Translations under genes and position numbers: made by a program
Shown: in pieces, positions 26,531 to 36,245 of the stretch
Position numbering within the stretch: the stretch's first letter is position 1
Layout of the letters: each line of letters begins with the position of its first letter
Notes under the pieces: generated by a model
What the model was told of the DNA's origin: nothing
Database searches by the model: none
Seen by the model: only the letters and a program-made list of their open reading frames with translations
NCBI RefSeq assembly: GCF_002140915.1
Contig: NZ_NGKU01000001.1
Span: 2,054,738-2,118,737, forward strand
Reading direction: 5' to 3'
Length of the DNA: 64,000 nt
DNA from: Candidatus Enterococcus testudinis
GTDB taxonomy: Bacteria; Bacillota; Bacilli; Lactobacillales; Enterococcaceae

Positions 26531-27662
26531 CGATCGTCACCCCTATGATTTCAGAATAGCCGACAACAGCGATTTCCTCACTGCCATCAATTTCAGCGTC
26601 GTCCCCGATCACTGCATTTTCTCCCACGATCACGCGGTTCAATTTCACATTTTTTCCAATGACTGCCCCAGGCATCACGACACTGTCTTTGATGGTCGAT
26701 CCTTCCTTGACTTGGACATTTTCCGATAAAATACTGTGGTCGATCTCACCCGCCACATAACAGCCGTCCATCACCAACGAATCTCTAGCTGCCCCTGTTT
26801 CAGTGATAAAGTGCGGTGGTGCAATCGGATTTTTGGAAAAGACTTGCCAGCCTTTGTCGCGAATATTCAGTTCCATCTCAGGATCAATAAATTCCATATT
26901 GGCTTCCCATAGTGAATCGATCGTACCCACGTCTTTCCAGTAGCCAGAGAAGCGATAGGCAAAGACATTGTCGCCGCTTTCCAAATAAGAAGGAATCACA
27001 TGTTTACCGAAATCGACCATTTCGCCATCTTTGGTATAATTGCTCAACAGCATATTACGCAGGCGGCTCCAGTCGAAGATATAGATCCCCATTGAAGCCA
27101 AATTGCTTTTTGGTTCAGCTGGTTTTTCATCAAATTCGATGATCCGGTCATTCTTGTCAGTATTCATGATCCCAAAACGCGACGCATCTTTCATCGGCAC
27201 TTCCAAGACAGCCACTGTCAATGAAGCATCGTTTTCTTTATGCTGTTCCAGCATGTCCTCATAATCCATTTTGTAAATGTGGTCTCCGGACAAAATCAAG
27301 ACATATTGCGGATCCATTTCATCGATATAGGCGATGTTTTGATAAATCGCATGAGCCGTTCCTTCAAACCATTTTCCCCCTTCAGAGTTGGAATATGGTT
27401 GAAGAATCGTCACACCTGTACTGATACCATCTAAGCCCCAGCTGGCACCATTGCCAATATGACTGTTCAAAGCCAATGGTTGATATTGCGTCACAACACC
27501 TACGTTTTTGATTCCTGAATTGACACAATTGCTTAATGTAAAGTCAATGATACGATACCGTCCGCCAAATGGTACTGCTGGTTTGGCGATATTTTTGGTC
27601 AATTTCCCTAACCGTGTTCCTTGTCCTCCTGCGAGGATCATTGCTAACATTTCTGTTTTCAT
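26520..27662 (-). CDS. glgC: Glucose-1-phosphate adenylyltransferase, catalytic subunit
   Basis: 380 residues. It makes ADP-glucose from glucose-1-phosphate and ATP, the committed step of glycogen synthesis. The nucleotide loop [12 protein letters not shown] is intact, with [20 protein letters not shown] behind it, [12 protein letters not shown], and the C-terminal beta-helix repeats ([21 protein letters not shown]). Thirty bases separate it from glgB and it overlaps glgD by 11, consistent with a single transcript. Confidence 0.97.
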   Translation of the reverse strand: MKTEMLAMILAGGQGTRLGKLTKNIAKPAVPFGGRYRIIDFTLSNCVNSGIKNVGVVTQYQPLALNSHIGNGASWGLDGISTGVTILQPYSNSEGGKWFEGTAHAIYQNIAYIDEMDPQYVLILSGDHIYKMDYEDMLEQHKENDASLTVAVLEVPMKDASRFGIMNTDKNDRIIEFDEKPAEPKSNLASMGIYIFDWSRLRNMLLSNYTKDGEMVDFGKHVIPSYLESGDNVFAYRFSGYWKDVGTIDSLWEANMEFIDPEMELNIRDKGWQVFSKNPIAPPHFITETGAARDSLVMDGCYVAGEIDHSILSENVQVKEGSTIKDSVVMPGAVIGKNVKLNRVIVGENAVIGDDAEIDGSEEIAVVGYSEIIGVTIDEN

Positions 27663-27692
27663 ACATCCGGTGATTTACTCACCATTCCCCCC

Positions 27693-29609
27693 TTAGATCG
27701 TTTGCTTATTTGGTGTTGCTCTTTTTCTCGTCAGTTTGATTTTTTCTGGTTTGATGATCAAAGCCCCTAATGCAGGCAAAATTGTTTTGATCTGATGGTC
27801 ATATTGTTTAAAAGGCACAGCTTCAGATTCTTGGTCCGCATTATTGGCGATCCAAGTGCCGCCAAACTGTTCATGTTCCGTATTCAAAATTTCACGATAG
27901 GTCCCCGCATAAGGTACACCGATGGCGAAATCGTGCCGCTCAACTGGCGTAAGATTCAACACGATCAGGACAAAATCCTTTTTGGTTTTTCCTTGTCGCA
28001 TAAATGTTAATGTGGTTTCATCCAAATTATCTGCATCGATCACAGCTAAGGAAGATTCTTGGTCATCCAATTCCCATAGTGCCCGCTCTTCTTTATACAA
28101 TTGATTGAGCGTACGGGTAAATACTTGCATCTTTCCATTCAAATCATCTGATAAATCACGCCATTCCAAACCATGATCATATTTCCACTCAAGGTATTGG
28201 CCCCATTCACTGCCCATAAACAGCAATTTTTTGCCTGGATGCATCATCATATAGGTGTATAGGTTACGCAATTGTGCAAACTGTTTGTAGCGATCCCCCC
28301 ACATTTTGTTCATCAGACTCTTCTTGCCATGCACGACTTCATCGTGGGATAGTGGCAAGATATAATTTTCTTGCATACGATACATGAAGGAAAAGGACAG
28401 TAATGATAAATGGTCTTTTCTGAAGATCGGATCCATTTCATAAAATCGTAAGACATCATTCATCCAACCCATATTCCATTTATAATCAAAGCCTAACGCA
28501 CCCTCTTCGATCATACCGGTTATCTTGGTTTCAGAAGTACTTTCTTCCGCGATCATCAAAACAGCTGGATGCGCCAATTTGACAACTGCATTTAGTTTTT
28601 GCATGAAATAATAGCCTTCAAGGTTCCGATTGCCGCCTTCATGGTTTGGCTCCCATGGCCCTTCATCCATATCTCGATAAATCATGTTCGAAACCGCATC
28701 GACACGGATACCGTCAATATGGAAAAACTCAATCCAAAACAGCGCACTAGAAATCAAAAAACTTTGGACTTGTGGTTTGCCTAAGTCAAAATTGATGGCC
28801 CCCCACCGTCTATTCTTCGCTCTTTGCTCTTCGCTATATTCAAAGGTCGGCGTACCATCATAATAGGCGAGACCATCGTCGTTGACACAAAAATGGCCTG
28901 GGACCCAATCAACCAGAACGCCAATATTTTCCAAATGACACGCTTCGACAAAATCTTGAAATTCTTCTGGTGTGCCAAAGTACGCACTTAAAGCAAAATA
29001 ACCTGTCAATTGATAGCCCCAAGACGCACCTAAAGGATGCTCCATCAGTGGCATAAATTGAATGTGGGTGTAGCCCATTTCCTTCACATATGGAATCAGT
29101 TCATCTTTTAAATCGGAGAAATGATAAGGGGTACCATCGTCATGTTGTTTCCATGAACTCGCATGAACTTCGTAAATATTTAAGGGACGATTCAATGTTT
29201 TTTGTCTCTTTTTGCGCCCTTGCCATAAACCATCACGCCATTTTTTGACAGGAACCGTATGTAAAACTGCCGCAGTTCCTGGTCTCGCTTCGAAATGAAT
29301 GGCAAAAGGATCAATCTTCAACACGGTGCGACCGTCTGCTTGTTTCACTTTAAATTTATATAACTGCCCTTCTTGGGGTATGTCCGTTTCAATTTCCCAA
29401 ACACCTGATTGCTGACGCTTTTGTAATGGCAGGGAGTCATCCCACTGATTGAAATCACCCACAAGCCATACTTGTTGGGCATGTGGCGCCCAAACTCTAA
29501 AAACATAGCCATCCTTTGTTTGATGGGCGCCTAAAAAATGCTGCACATAAAAGTTTTCACCGCTCAGAAATGTGTCTTCTGCTTGTATGATCTGCTGTTT
29601 GGTTACCAT
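27693..29609 (-). CDS. glgB: 1,4-alpha-glucan branching enzyme
   Basis: 638 residues. An N-terminal CBM48 domain (about 30-115; [20 protein letters not shown]) precedes the GH13 barrel. Catalytic residues are visible as the Asp of [10 protein letters not shown] (about 306), the Glu of LMIAEEST (about 354) and the Asp of [12 protein letters not shown]. It transfers chains to make alpha-1,6 branches. First gene of glgBCDAP; the ATG follows GGGAGG. A cre-like site lies about 150 bases upstream. Confidence 0.97.
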   Translation of the reverse strand: MVTKQQIIQAEDTFLSGENFYVQHFLGAHQTKDGYVFRVWAPHAQQVWLVGDFNQWDDSLPLQKRQQSGVWEIETDIPQEGQLYKFKVKQADGRTVLKIDPFAIHFEARPGTAAVLHTVPVKKWRDGLWQGRKKRQKTLNRPLNIYEVHASSWKQHDDGTPYHFSDLKDELIPYVKEMGYTHIQFMPLMEHPLGASWGYQLTGYFALSAYFGTPEEFQDFVEACHLENIGVLVDWVPGHFCVNDDGLAYYDGTPTFEYSEEQRAKNRRWGAINFDLGKPQVQSFLISSALFWIEFFHIDGIRVDAVSNMIYRDMDEGPWEPNHEGGNRNLEGYYFMQKLNAVVKLAHPAVLMIAEESTSETKITGMIEEGALGFDYKWNMGWMNDVLRFYEMDPIFRKDHLSLLSFSFMYRMQENYILPLSHDEVVHGKKSLMNKMWGDRYKQFAQLRNLYTYMMMHPGKKLLFMGSEWGQYLEWKYDHGLEWRDLSDDLNGKMQVFTRTLNQLYKEERALWELDDQESSLAVIDADNLDETTLTFMRQGKTKKDFVLIVLNLTPVERHDFAIGVPYAGTYREILNTEHEQFGGTWIANNADQESEAVPFKQYDHQIKTILPALGALIIKPEKIKLTRKRATPNKQTI

Positions 29610-29702
29610 AGTTTCACCAGTCCTCCCTTTATATGTAAAATCATCTATATTGCGTTCTGGATTTTCACAATTTTCGTAGTATTACGATAGAAAATAACTC
29701 TG

Positions 29703-29732
29703 TCTTTAGCATAGCATAAAAGATATTTCAAG
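29703..29732 (-). promoter_or_regulatory. Weak candidate promoter of the glg operon
   Basis: Minus-strand TTGAAA (29732-29727), 17-base spacer, TAAAGA (29708-29703). The -10 is poor, so an activator may be needed or the true promoter lies elsewhere in this gap. Confidence 0.3.
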
Positions 29733-29756
29733 TAACGTAATAACCTAGACGGTTGA

Positions 29757-29770
29757 TGAAAATGTTTTCT
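29757..29770 (-). promoter_or_regulatory. cre-like site upstream of glgB
   Basis: TGAAAATGTTTTCT matches the CcpA consensus TGWAARCGYTWNCW at 13 of 14 positions. It lies about 25 bases upstream of the candidate -35, where CcpA can activate or repress. Confidence 0.5.
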
Positions 29771-29775
29771 TCAAA

Positions 29776-29813
29776 GAAAAAAACAGCTTGAACATCGTCG
29801 TTCAACCTGTTTC
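29776..29813 (-). terminator. Terminator upstream of the glg operon
   Basis: AAACAG-c-TTGAAC pairs with GTTCAA-c-CTGTTT and is followed by seven T on the minus strand. The stop codon of the 137-residue membrane protein lies inside the stem. Confidence 0.85.
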
Positions 29814-30215
29814 AGCTCTGCTTTTTAACTTCTGTAAAATGAAGAGGACGGACACGAGCAACTGAAACATGCACAGGATAAAAATAATCACCCCGTAATC
29901 AACTGAAAAGCAATCAATGATTTTACCGAACAACATCAATGTGCTGCATGCTGTGACTGCGGTCATCAATTGCCATAACCGAAAGCGGTAAAAACTACTG
30001 ATCATCGTATAGAAACTAAAAATACCGAGGAGAAATAATTGGCTGAAGTGATCGAAGACTGTGTCGGAAAAGTAGATATCGCCGATAATGATCTGGAGCG
30101 ATCCAAAATTCTCAGGCGCTTGGTACAATGCCAGCAGCGCCCCAGTGATACTTGTTAAACCGATCAACAGGTGGCTGCTTGCCACTGTGATACGTAAATG
30201 TATTTTCATTCCCAC
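29802..30215 (-). CDS. Unrecognised four-helix membrane protein
   Basis: 137 residues, almost entirely hydrophobic, with four predicted membrane helices (about 10-30, 55-72, 80-100 and 110-128) and a short basic tail. No domain is recognised. GTG at 30215 stands six bases after AAAGG; ATG at 30209 is the alternative start. It follows the next gene (30282-30725) by 66 bases on the same strand and its stop codon lies in a terminator, so the two may share a transcript. Confidence 0.55.
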   Translation of the reverse strand: MGMKIHLRITVASSHLLIGLTSITGALLALYQAPENFGSLQIIIGDIYFSDTVFDHFSQLFLLGIFSFYTMISSFYRFRLWQLMTAVTACSTLMLFGKIIDCFSVDYGVIIFILCMFQLLVSVLFILQKLKSRAETG

Positions 30216-30281
30216 TCACAACCTTTAAAAAGAGCAGGCCAGCTCCTCATTTTTCATCTCGCCATTGTCATACTGACTTTG

Positions 30282-30725
30282 CTATGCTTGCCAAAGCTCC
30301 TTGACTTGTCCATCGGTATATACTTTATAAATCTCTTTGGTGGCTTTATGTTGACGATAACTGCCTATTAAGTAATACTGACCGTCGCAATCAAAGTCCA
30401 ACTCACCAAGCACTTTATATGAGACTGCAGAAAGATCACCCAATTTACTTGCCAGAAAACGAACAGCTTGGGCTGGATTTAGCAAATAGTTTTTGTTGAT
30501 CAACCAGTCAATCACGATAGGCACCACTGTGTTTGCTTGGATTGCCTCTTTTTCTTTTAATGCCAAAATCAAATCTCCATCAGAAAAACGTGATTCGTCG
30601 ATTCCTGCATTCTGAATCAGCTGACGCGCATGATCGATTTCTGCCATAGATACGAAAGTGATCATTTCAGCTTTCGCTTTGTTTTGTTCAACAACCTGAT
30701 TATTTATCTCTTTTAAACCTTCCAT
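30282..30725 (-). CDS. Unrecognised 147-residue cytoplasmic protein
   Basis: 147 residues, soluble, acidic. An N-terminal helical, Gln/Glu-rich part is followed by a possible small globular C-terminus with repeated Tyr (GQYYLIGSYRQHKATKEIYKVYTDGQVKELW). The segment VVPIVIDWLINKNYL is hydrophobic but too short and charged to be a membrane helix. I do not recognise it. ATG at 30725 follows AAAGGGG; an upstream in-frame start at 30761 overlaps the promoter and is unlikely. It has a strong promoter with direct repeats upstream. Confidence 0.6.
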   Translation of the reverse strand: MEGLKEINNQVVEQNKAKAEMITFVSMAEIDHARQLIQNAGIDESRFSDGDLILALKEKEAIQANTVVPIVIDWLINKNYLLNPAQAVRFLASKLGDLSAVSYKVLGELDFDCDGQYYLIGSYRQHKATKEIYKVYTDGQVKELWQA

Positions 30726-30756
30726 TTGAATTACCCCTTTCAAAATTTCTAAACCT

Positions 30757-30785
30757 ATCATATCACCTTAAAAAAGAATCTCCAA
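30757..30785 (-). promoter_or_regulatory. Strong promoter of the 147-residue protein gene
   Basis: Minus-strand -35 TTGGAG (30785-30780), 17-base spacer and -10 TATGAT (30762-30757), preceded by TGA as an extended -10. Confidence 0.65.
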
Positions 30786-30802
30786 ATGAAACGATTGTTA
30801 TA

Positions 30803-30830
30803 TTTTAATCTTTTTTAATCTTATTTTAAT
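30803..30830. repeat. Three direct repeats TTTTAATC upstream of the promoter
   Basis: TTTTAATC at 30803, the same at 30813, and TTTTAAT at 30824: spacing of 10 and 11 bases, one DNA helical turn. They lie 18-45 bases upstream of the -35, a usual place for an activator of the OmpR/PhoP type. Confidence 0.4.
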
Positions 30831-30845
30831 GTTCTGCAAATGACA

Positions 30846-30876
30846 AAAAAAAGCTGATAGATAAATTCTAATCAGC
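30846..30876 (-). terminator. Terminator after the DUF1803 gene
   Basis: GCTGAT (30853-30858) pairs with ATCAGC (30871-30876); on the minus strand eight T follow. Confidence 0.75.
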
Positions 30877-30932
30877 GTTCGAGTTATTATTTATTTTTCA
30901 AAAACAATTGATATATTATGCTTTTCTCATTT

Positions 30933-31739
30933 TTATTTGAAAAATAGTAGATTTTGTGAAACTGTTTTGTCCAACCTGTAAGCCAAGATCAGACGTTCCT
31001 TGAATAGCGTATCAACTGTTTCTACCAATCCAGTGTCTTCTGATTCACAAGCCATTTCATAAGGGACCAAGAACTTTGGACTGTCCTCAGCAGTCACGAT
31101 TTCTGACATCTGCAAGGAATGCAAAAAAATCGTTGAACGGATTTTTTTGTTTTTTTTCATTCTTTCGAAAATAACACTGACTTGATCCAAATAATAGTCT
31201 ACATTAACATCTCCCAACAATCTCATGAGTTCTTGAAAAATAGGATGATTCAACTGACGTTGGTTGGCAGCAAAAAAAGCTGGCACTGTTGACGGCCACA
31301 TGCTCTGCGAAACCGTCACCCATTGGAAATCCGGATGTGCCAATGCATAAATCACAGCTTGAGGAATCTCTGACACACATGCATAAAAATACTGCATCTG
31401 AGCTTCCAACTGGCATAGACGCTGCACCTTATCCGCACTGATTCTTACTTGACTTGCCATTGACTGACCAACATCGATGCCTTCCATTACTGTCTGTTGA
31501 TCAGCCGTTGTGTAGATTGGAAAATTCAGGCGGTAGCGCCTGTCTCCTCTGCTTATTACCTTTTTGGCGATCAATCGATCCAACATCTTTTCAAAGGACT
31601 TTTCAGGAAATTGACCTTTAAGTTGGCGCAATGTTGGCGGTTCACTCTGTGCCATCATATATTGACAAAGAGCAAAGAACGCAGGGGAATCATAATCATG
31701 GTGACTATCTTGATAGGCATTACTGTAATAAAATTTCAT
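30933..31739 (-). CDS. DUF1803 family protein
   Basis: 268 residues, soluble. It matches DUF1803 by overall layout: an N-terminal MKFYYSNAYQD, a winged-helix-like region (about 35-75) and a Tyr/Phe-rich C-terminal part. In streptococci and enterococci such genes often lie just downstream of the manganese-dependent pyrophosphatase, as here. The function is not known. The start follows AAGAAGGAG. A terminator hairpin stands between ppaC and this gene, so it is expressed by read-through or from a promoter not seen. Confidence 0.75.
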   Translation of the reverse strand: MKFYYSNAYQDSHHDYDSPAFFALCQYMMAQSEPPTLRQLKGQFPEKSFEKMLDRLIAKKVISRGDRRYRLNFPIYTTADQQTVMEGIDVGQSMASQVRISADKVQRLCQLEAQMQYFYACVSEIPQAVIYALAHPDFQWVTVSQSMWPSTVPAFFAANQRQLNHPIFQELMRLLGDVNVDYYLDQVSVIFERMKKNKKIRSTIFLHSLQMSEIVTAEDSPKFLVPYEMACESEDTGLVETVDTLFKERLILAYRLDKTVSQNLLFFK

Positions 31740-31762
31740 TTAGGCTGCTCCTTCTTCCTATG

Positions 31763-31812
31763 TCGCAAAAACACTGACAACCTCTCAATGATGAGATTTG
31801 CCAGTGTTTTTT
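31763..31812 (-). terminator. Terminator after ppaC
   Basis: AAAACACTG pairs with CAGTGTTTT (31802-31810), with CAA/TTG and TCTCA/TGAGA inside. On the minus strand it ends with five T, 25 bases before the DUF1803 start. Confidence 0.8.
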
Positions 31813-31826
31813 GTATAGATAGCTGT

Positions 31827-32756
31827 CTATATTCCGAACTGCTCAGTTAGTTGAGGAACGATTTGTTTTTTACGAGAAACGACACCTGGCAAGAATGCAC
31901 GATGATTCTCTAATGTCACACCGAAAGCCGCTTCAACTGGGGCAACTGGTGCACCGACAACGAGCAATTCTGAATTGCTGTCTAGGATATCTGTCGCAAC
32001 CAATAGGAATAAATCATACCCTTCTACTTGCATCGCCGCTTGCATCGCTGCTTCCAACTCTGCTTGACGATCGAAGACTTCTTTCAAGTCCACTGTATTG
32101 ACTTGCCCGATTCGTACATTCTTATCAGCCATCGGGAAACTTTTCGCATCAAGTGTCAATAATTCAGTTGCCGTTTTCGTACCTAAATTGGTACCAGCTT
32201 TCAACATGTCTAATCCATACACCTCTAAATCAACACCAGCAATGGCTGCCAATTCATTCGCGGCTGCTTTGTCTTCTTCTGTGCAAGTAGGAGATTTGAA
32301 TAATAAGGTGTCAGAGATGATCGCTGATAGCATGATACCGGCGATCGGCGCTGCAACTTCGACTTGATGTTCTTTATATAATTTGAAAATAATCGTACTT
32401 GTACACCCAACAGGTTCGGCACGATAATACAACGGATTGGCCGTTTCAAAATTTGCAATTCTGTGGTGGTCAACCACTGCCAAAACAGTCACATCTTTCA
32501 AATCCGCAACACTTTGCTGGCTTTCATTATGGTCTACCAACATCACTTCATCTGTTTCATTGGCTGCAGTTTGGATCACTCGAGGAGCGGTTAATTTGAA
32601 TGTGTCTAAAGCAAATTGCGTTTCCTCATTCGGTGTTCCTAGCGCAACAGCTTCCGCATCTTTTCCTAATTCTTTTTGCAACGCGGCAAAAGCAATTGCT
32701 GCGCCAATCGCATCTGTATCCGGGTTCTGGTGACCAAAAACCAATATTTTTGACAT
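31827..32756 (-). CDS. ppaC: Manganese-dependent inorganic pyrophosphatase (DHH family)
   Basis: 309 residues, the family length. It hydrolyses pyrophosphate and so drives biosynthetic reactions. Metal-binding motifs are [16 protein letters not shown] and VVDHHRI (DHH), and the C-terminal SRKKQ binds the substrate. The start at 32756 gives the usual N-terminus [13 protein letters not shown]; the ATG three codons earlier is only two bases from AGGAG. A promoter lies 41 bases upstream. Confidence 0.97.
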   Translation of the reverse strand: MSKILVFGHQNPDTDAIGAAIAFAALQKELGKDAEAVALGTPNEETQFALDTFKLTAPRVIQTAANETDEVMLVDHNESQQSVADLKDVTVLAVVDHHRIANFETANPLYYRAEPVGCTSTIIFKLYKEHQVEVAAPIAGIMLSAIISDTLLFKSPTCTEEDKAAANELAAIAGVDLEVYGLDMLKAGTNLGTKTATELLTLDAKSFPMADKNVRIGQVNTVDLKEVFDRQAELEAAMQAAMQVEGYDLFLLVATDILDSNSELLVVGAPVAPVEAAFGVTLENHRAFLPGVVSRKKQIVPQLTEQFGI

Positions 32757-32796
32757 AGTCTTCATCGCTCCTATTTCATTTGATATTCACTGTTTA

Positions 32797-32824
32797 ATGA
32801 TAGCAAAAAAACAGAAAGAATCAA
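32797..32824 (-). promoter_or_regulatory. ppaC promoter
   Basis: Minus-strand -35 TTGATT (32824-32819), 16-base spacer, -10 TATCAT (32802-32797). Confidence 0.5.
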
Positions 32825-32856
32825 TAGTTATCTATGATTCATCCGGTTTTTCTGCG

Positions 32857-32896
32857 CAAAAAAAGAACCCGAATCCTGAGCAAAGGATTCGGGTGT
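32857..32896 (-). terminator. Terminator after pflA
   Basis: ACCCGAATCC (32867-32876) pairs exactly with GGATTCGGGT (32885-32894); seven T follow on the minus strand after TC. Confidence 0.9.
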
Positions 32897-32902
32897 CTGC
32901 CA

Positions 32903-33661
32903 TTACACTCTGGATAGATAACCAGTGTACTCATTCACGTGCAGCAACGCCTTGGCGTTTTTCACACGCTCTTCAGTTGGCGGTTGGATGCCATCCAAAG
33001 GATATTTCAAGCCCATTTCATCCCATTTGTACTTACCCATTGTATGATACGGCAAGATCTCCACTTTATCGACATTATTCAATGTTTTGATGAAAGCATC
33101 CAAACGGATCAAGAAATCGTCATAATCACTTCGGAAAGGAACCAGTACATGGCGGATCCAAACGGGTTTGTTGATTTCAGATAAGTAGTTGGCCATATCG
33201 AGAATGTTGTCATTGGATTGGGTCGTCAGTTCTTTATGGGCTTTATTGTCGATATGTTTAATGTCAAACAACAATAAATCCGTCACAGTCATCAGTTCTT
33301 GAAATTTACTAAAGAAAGGTTCTTCACGGGTAAATGGCTTGCCGCAAGTATCTAGTGTCGTGCTGACGCCTGCTGCTTTCGCTTGACGGAACAAATCGAT
33401 CAAAAAGTCTAATTGCAGCAAAGGTTCGCCGCCGCTCACGGTGATACCGCCCTTTTGCCCCCAGAATTCACGATATTTCAATGCTTCTTCCAAGACGTCA
33501 TCTGTCGTGCGCGTCACACCTGTACCAATTTTCCATGTATCTGGATTATGACAAAATTGACAACGCATCCGACAACCTTGCATGAATACAATAAAGCGAA
33601 TCCCAGGCCCATCGACGGAACCAAAACTTTCTGTTGAATGTACTTGTCCTGTTACAGCCAT
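32903..33661 (-). CDS. pflA: Pyruvate formate-lyase activating enzyme (radical SAM)
   Basis: 252 residues. The CX3CX2C iron-sulfur motif is C30-RMR-C34-QF-C37, after the usual SVDGPGIRFIVFMQGC. It uses S-adenosylmethionine to make the glycyl radical on PflB under anoxic conditions. GISGGEP-like ITVSGGEPLLQ is also present. ATG at 33661 follows GAGGAAG at good spacing; an upstream in-frame start is not supported. It lies 87 bases downstream of pflB on the same strand. Confidence 0.96.
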   Translation of the reverse strand: MAVTGQVHSTESFGSVDGPGIRFIVFMQGCRMRCQFCHNPDTWKIGTGVTRTTDDVLEEALKYREFWGQKGGITVSGGEPLLQLDFLIDLFRQAKAAGVSTTLDTCGKPFTREEPFFSKFQELMTVTDLLLFDIKHIDNKAHKELTTQSNDNILDMANYLSEINKPVWIRHVLVPFRSDYDDFLIRLDAFIKTLNNVDKVEILPYHTMGKYKWDEMGLKYPLDGIQPPTEERVKNAKALLHVNEYTGYLSRV

Positions 33662-33748
33662 AATGCTCTTCCTCTCTATATCAAACGAACTGAACGTTCG
33701 AGACAATAAGCGGCGGAGGTTTCCCTGCCGCCGCCTTTTCGTTTCCTA

Positions 33749-35977
33749 TTACATTGCTTCGTGCATGGTACGCGCGATTACATCGTCTTGTTGTTCTTTG
33801 GTCAACTTGATGAAGTTTACAGCGTATCCAGATACACGGATCGTTAATTGCGGATATTTTTCTGGATGTGCTTGTGCATCTAATAGTGTATCACGATTGA
33901 ATACATTGATATTCAAGTGGTGACCACCTTTTGCTGCGTAGCCATCTAACATCGTTGCTAAGTTTTCTTGTTGTGTTTCATCATCGCGGCCTAGTGCTTT
34001 AGGTACGATTGAGAAGGTATTTGAAATACCATCTAATGAATAATCATAAGGTAATTTAGCAACTGATGACAGACTTGCCAAAGCACCGTGTGTGTCGCGT
34101 CCGTGCATTGGGTTCGCCCCTGGTGCAAATGGTGCGCCTGCACGACGACCATCTGGTGTGTTCCCTGTTTTCTTACCATATACAACGTTTGACGTGATTG
34201 TCAAAATAGAGGTTGTATGTTTAGAATCTCGGTAAGTCTTCGTACGTTTTACTTTCTTCATGAAGGCCTTCAATAAGTGGATCGCAATATCATCTACGCG
34301 GTCATCATTGTTGCCGTATTTAGGATAGTCGCCTTCGATTTCATAATCTTCGACGATGCCATTTTCATCACGTACAGTCCGTACTTTGGCATATTTGATT
34401 GCTGATAATGAATCAACTGCAACTGAGAATCCAGCAATACCAGTAGCCATCGTGCGTAAAATATCTGTATCTTGCAAGGCCATTTCGATTCTTTCGTATG
34501 AATACTTGTCATGCATGTAATGGATGATGTTCAATGTATTGACATACAAGTCACAGATCCAATCCATCATTGTGTCATATTTTTCCATGACTTCGTTGTA
34601 ATCTAAATATTCTGTAGTGATTGGTTGTAATTTTGGACCAACTTGGGCTTTCGATTTTTCATCGACCCCACCGTTGATTGCATACAACAATGTTTTCGCA
34701 AGATTGGCACGAGCACCAAAGAATTGCATTTGTTTCCCGATACGCATAGCTGATACACAACATGCGATACCGTAATCATCGCCCCAATGGCCGCGCATCA
34801 CATCATCATTTTCATATTGGATCGCTGATGTTTGGATTGACATTTTGGCACAGAATGTCTTGAAGTTATGTGGCAAACGTGTTGACCATAATACAGTCAA
34901 GTTTGGTTCTGGCGCCGGGCCCAAGTTTGCTAATGTATGCAAGAAACGGAAGCTGTTTTTCGTGACCATATGACGACCATCTTCACCCATACCAGCAATT
35001 GATTCTGTTACCCAAGTTGGGTCGCCAGAGAACAAGGCATTGTAATCAGGTGTCCGGGCAAATTTCACCAAACGCAATTTCATGACAAAGTGGTCAACGA
35101 TTTCTTGTGCTTCAACTTCTGTGATCACGCCATTTTTCAAATCACGTTCCACATAGATATCTAAGAAGGTTGAAGTACGGCCTAATGACATAGCTGCGCC
35201 ATTTTGTTCTTTGATTGCCGCTAAGTAGCCAAGGTATAACCATTGGAAAGCTTCTTTGGCTGTTTGTGCAGGTTGAGAAATATCGAAACCATAAATAGTC
35301 CCTAATTCTTTCAACTCAGTCAATGCACGCAATTGTTCGCCCAATTCTTCCCGTTGGCGAATAATGTCTTCTGACATTGTTCCATTGCCGCAATACAACA
35401 AGTCTTGTTGTTTTTCTTTGATCAAGAAATCGATCCCGTATAGTGCGACACGACGATAGTCACCAATGATCCGACCGCGGCCGTATGCATCAGGCAAGCC
35501 TGTGATGACACCGGAACGGCGTGCTGCTCTGATTTCTGGTGTGTATGCGTCAAAAACGCCTTGGTTGTGTGTTTTACGGTAATCGCGGAAGATATGAGAT
35601 ACTTCAGCGTCGATTTCGTAGCCATATGATTCAGCTGCTTGTTCTGACATCCGAATACCGCCGAAAGGCTGTAAGCTGCGTTTGAATGGTTTTTCTGTTT
35701 GGAAACCAACTACTGTTTCTAATTCTTTGTTCAAATAGCCAGGTCCATGAGACGTAATTGTTGAAACAACTTTCGTATCCATGTCCAAAACGCCGCCAGC
35801 TTCACGTTCTTGTTTGTTCAAGTCCATAACTTGATCCCAAAGTTTCGTTGTCGCTTCTGTTGCGTCAGCTAAAAATTCATCTGTTCCGTCATAAGGTGTG
35901 TAATTTTCTTGGATGAAGTCGCGGACATTCACTTCTTCTTTCCAAGTTTTTCCTTTAAATCCATTCCATTGTTCCAT
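33749..35977 (-). CDS. pflB: Formate C-acetyltransferase (pyruvate formate-lyase)
   Basis: 742 residues. It splits pyruvate with CoA into acetyl-CoA and formate during fermentation. The paired active-site cysteines are in [10 protein letters not shown] (about 406-407), and the glycyl-radical site is [11 protein letters not shown] near residue 718. The ATG at 35977 follows AAGGAGG at eight bases. Upstream are two cre-like sites and an inverted repeat at the promoter. Confidence 0.97.
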   Translation of the reverse strand: MEQWNGFKGKTWKEEVNVRDFIQENYTPYDGTDEFLADATEATTKLWDQVMDLNKQEREAGGVLDMDTKVVSTITSHGPGYLNKELETVVGFQTEKPFKRSLQPFGGIRMSEQAAESYGYEIDAEVSHIFRDYRKTHNQGVFDAYTPEIRAARRSGVITGLPDAYGRGRIIGDYRRVALYGIDFLIKEKQQDLLYCGNGTMSEDIIRQREELGEQLRALTELKELGTIYGFDISQPAQTAKEAFQWLYLGYLAAIKEQNGAAMSLGRTSTFLDIYVERDLKNGVITEVEAQEIVDHFVMKLRLVKFARTPDYNALFSGDPTWVTESIAGMGEDGRHMVTKNSFRFLHTLANLGPAPEPNLTVLWSTRLPHNFKTFCAKMSIQTSAIQYENDDVMRGHWGDDYGIACCVSAMRIGKQMQFFGARANLAKTLLYAINGGVDEKSKAQVGPKLQPITTEYLDYNEVMEKYDTMMDWICDLYVNTLNIIHYMHDKYSYERIEMALQDTDILRTMATGIAGFSVAVDSLSAIKYAKVRTVRDENGIVEDYEIEGDYPKYGNNDDRVDDIAIHLLKAFMKKVKRTKTYRDSKHTTSILTITSNVVYGKKTGNTPDGRRAGAPFAPGANPMHGRDTHGALASLSSVAKLPYDYSLDGISNTFSIVPKALGRDDETQQENLATMLDGYAAKGGHHLNINVFNRDTLLDAQAHPEKYPQLTIRVSGYAVNFIKLTKEQQDDVIARTMHEAM

Positions 35978-36000
35978 CTGATGGACCTCCTTAAATTTTC

Positions 36001-36031
36001 TGTTCACTTATGTAACAGCTTTACGTGAACA
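36001..36031. repeat. Inverted repeat at the pflB transcription start
   Basis: TGTTCAC (36001-36007) and GTGAACA (36025-36031) are exact complements, with a partial GTAA/TTAC dyad between. It lies directly downstream of the -10 and upstream of the ribosome-binding site, so it may be an operator or a 5' stem-loop. Confidence 0.5.
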
Positions 36032-36058
36032 GTATAACACAAGCGCTTACGAATGCAA
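36031..36058 (-). promoter_or_regulatory. pflB promoter
   Basis: Minus-strand -35 TTGCAT (36058-36053), 16-base spacer, -10 TATACT (36036-36031). Confidence 0.65.
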
Positions 36059-36067
36059 GTGTTTTCA
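36038..36067 (-). promoter_or_regulatory. Two cre-like sites overlapping the pflB promoter
   Basis: TGAAAACACTTGCA (36067-36054, minus) matches 13 of 14 cre positions and covers the -35. A second core, AAGCGCTT (36041-36048), lies in the spacer. Together they suggest CcpA control of pflB. Confidence 0.5.
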
Positions 36068-36192
36068 AGATTATTTTTTAACAAATTATCTGTTTTTACA
36101 AAAAAATAGATGATAACCATTGATATAACAACCTTTTTCTAATGTGAATTTATTATTAAAGTAGCTTTTTTACAAATGTGAAAGATCAATTA

Positions 36193-36240
36193 AGTCAAAA
36201 AAACAGCGAAACTGTATTGGTACAGTTTCGCTGTTTTTTA
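36193..36240 (-). terminator. Terminator after parC
   Basis: A 15-bp stem, AACAGCGAAACTGTA with TACAGTTTCGCTGTT, loop TTGG, then seven T on the minus strand. Confidence 0.9.
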
Positions 36241-36245
36241 TCTAT

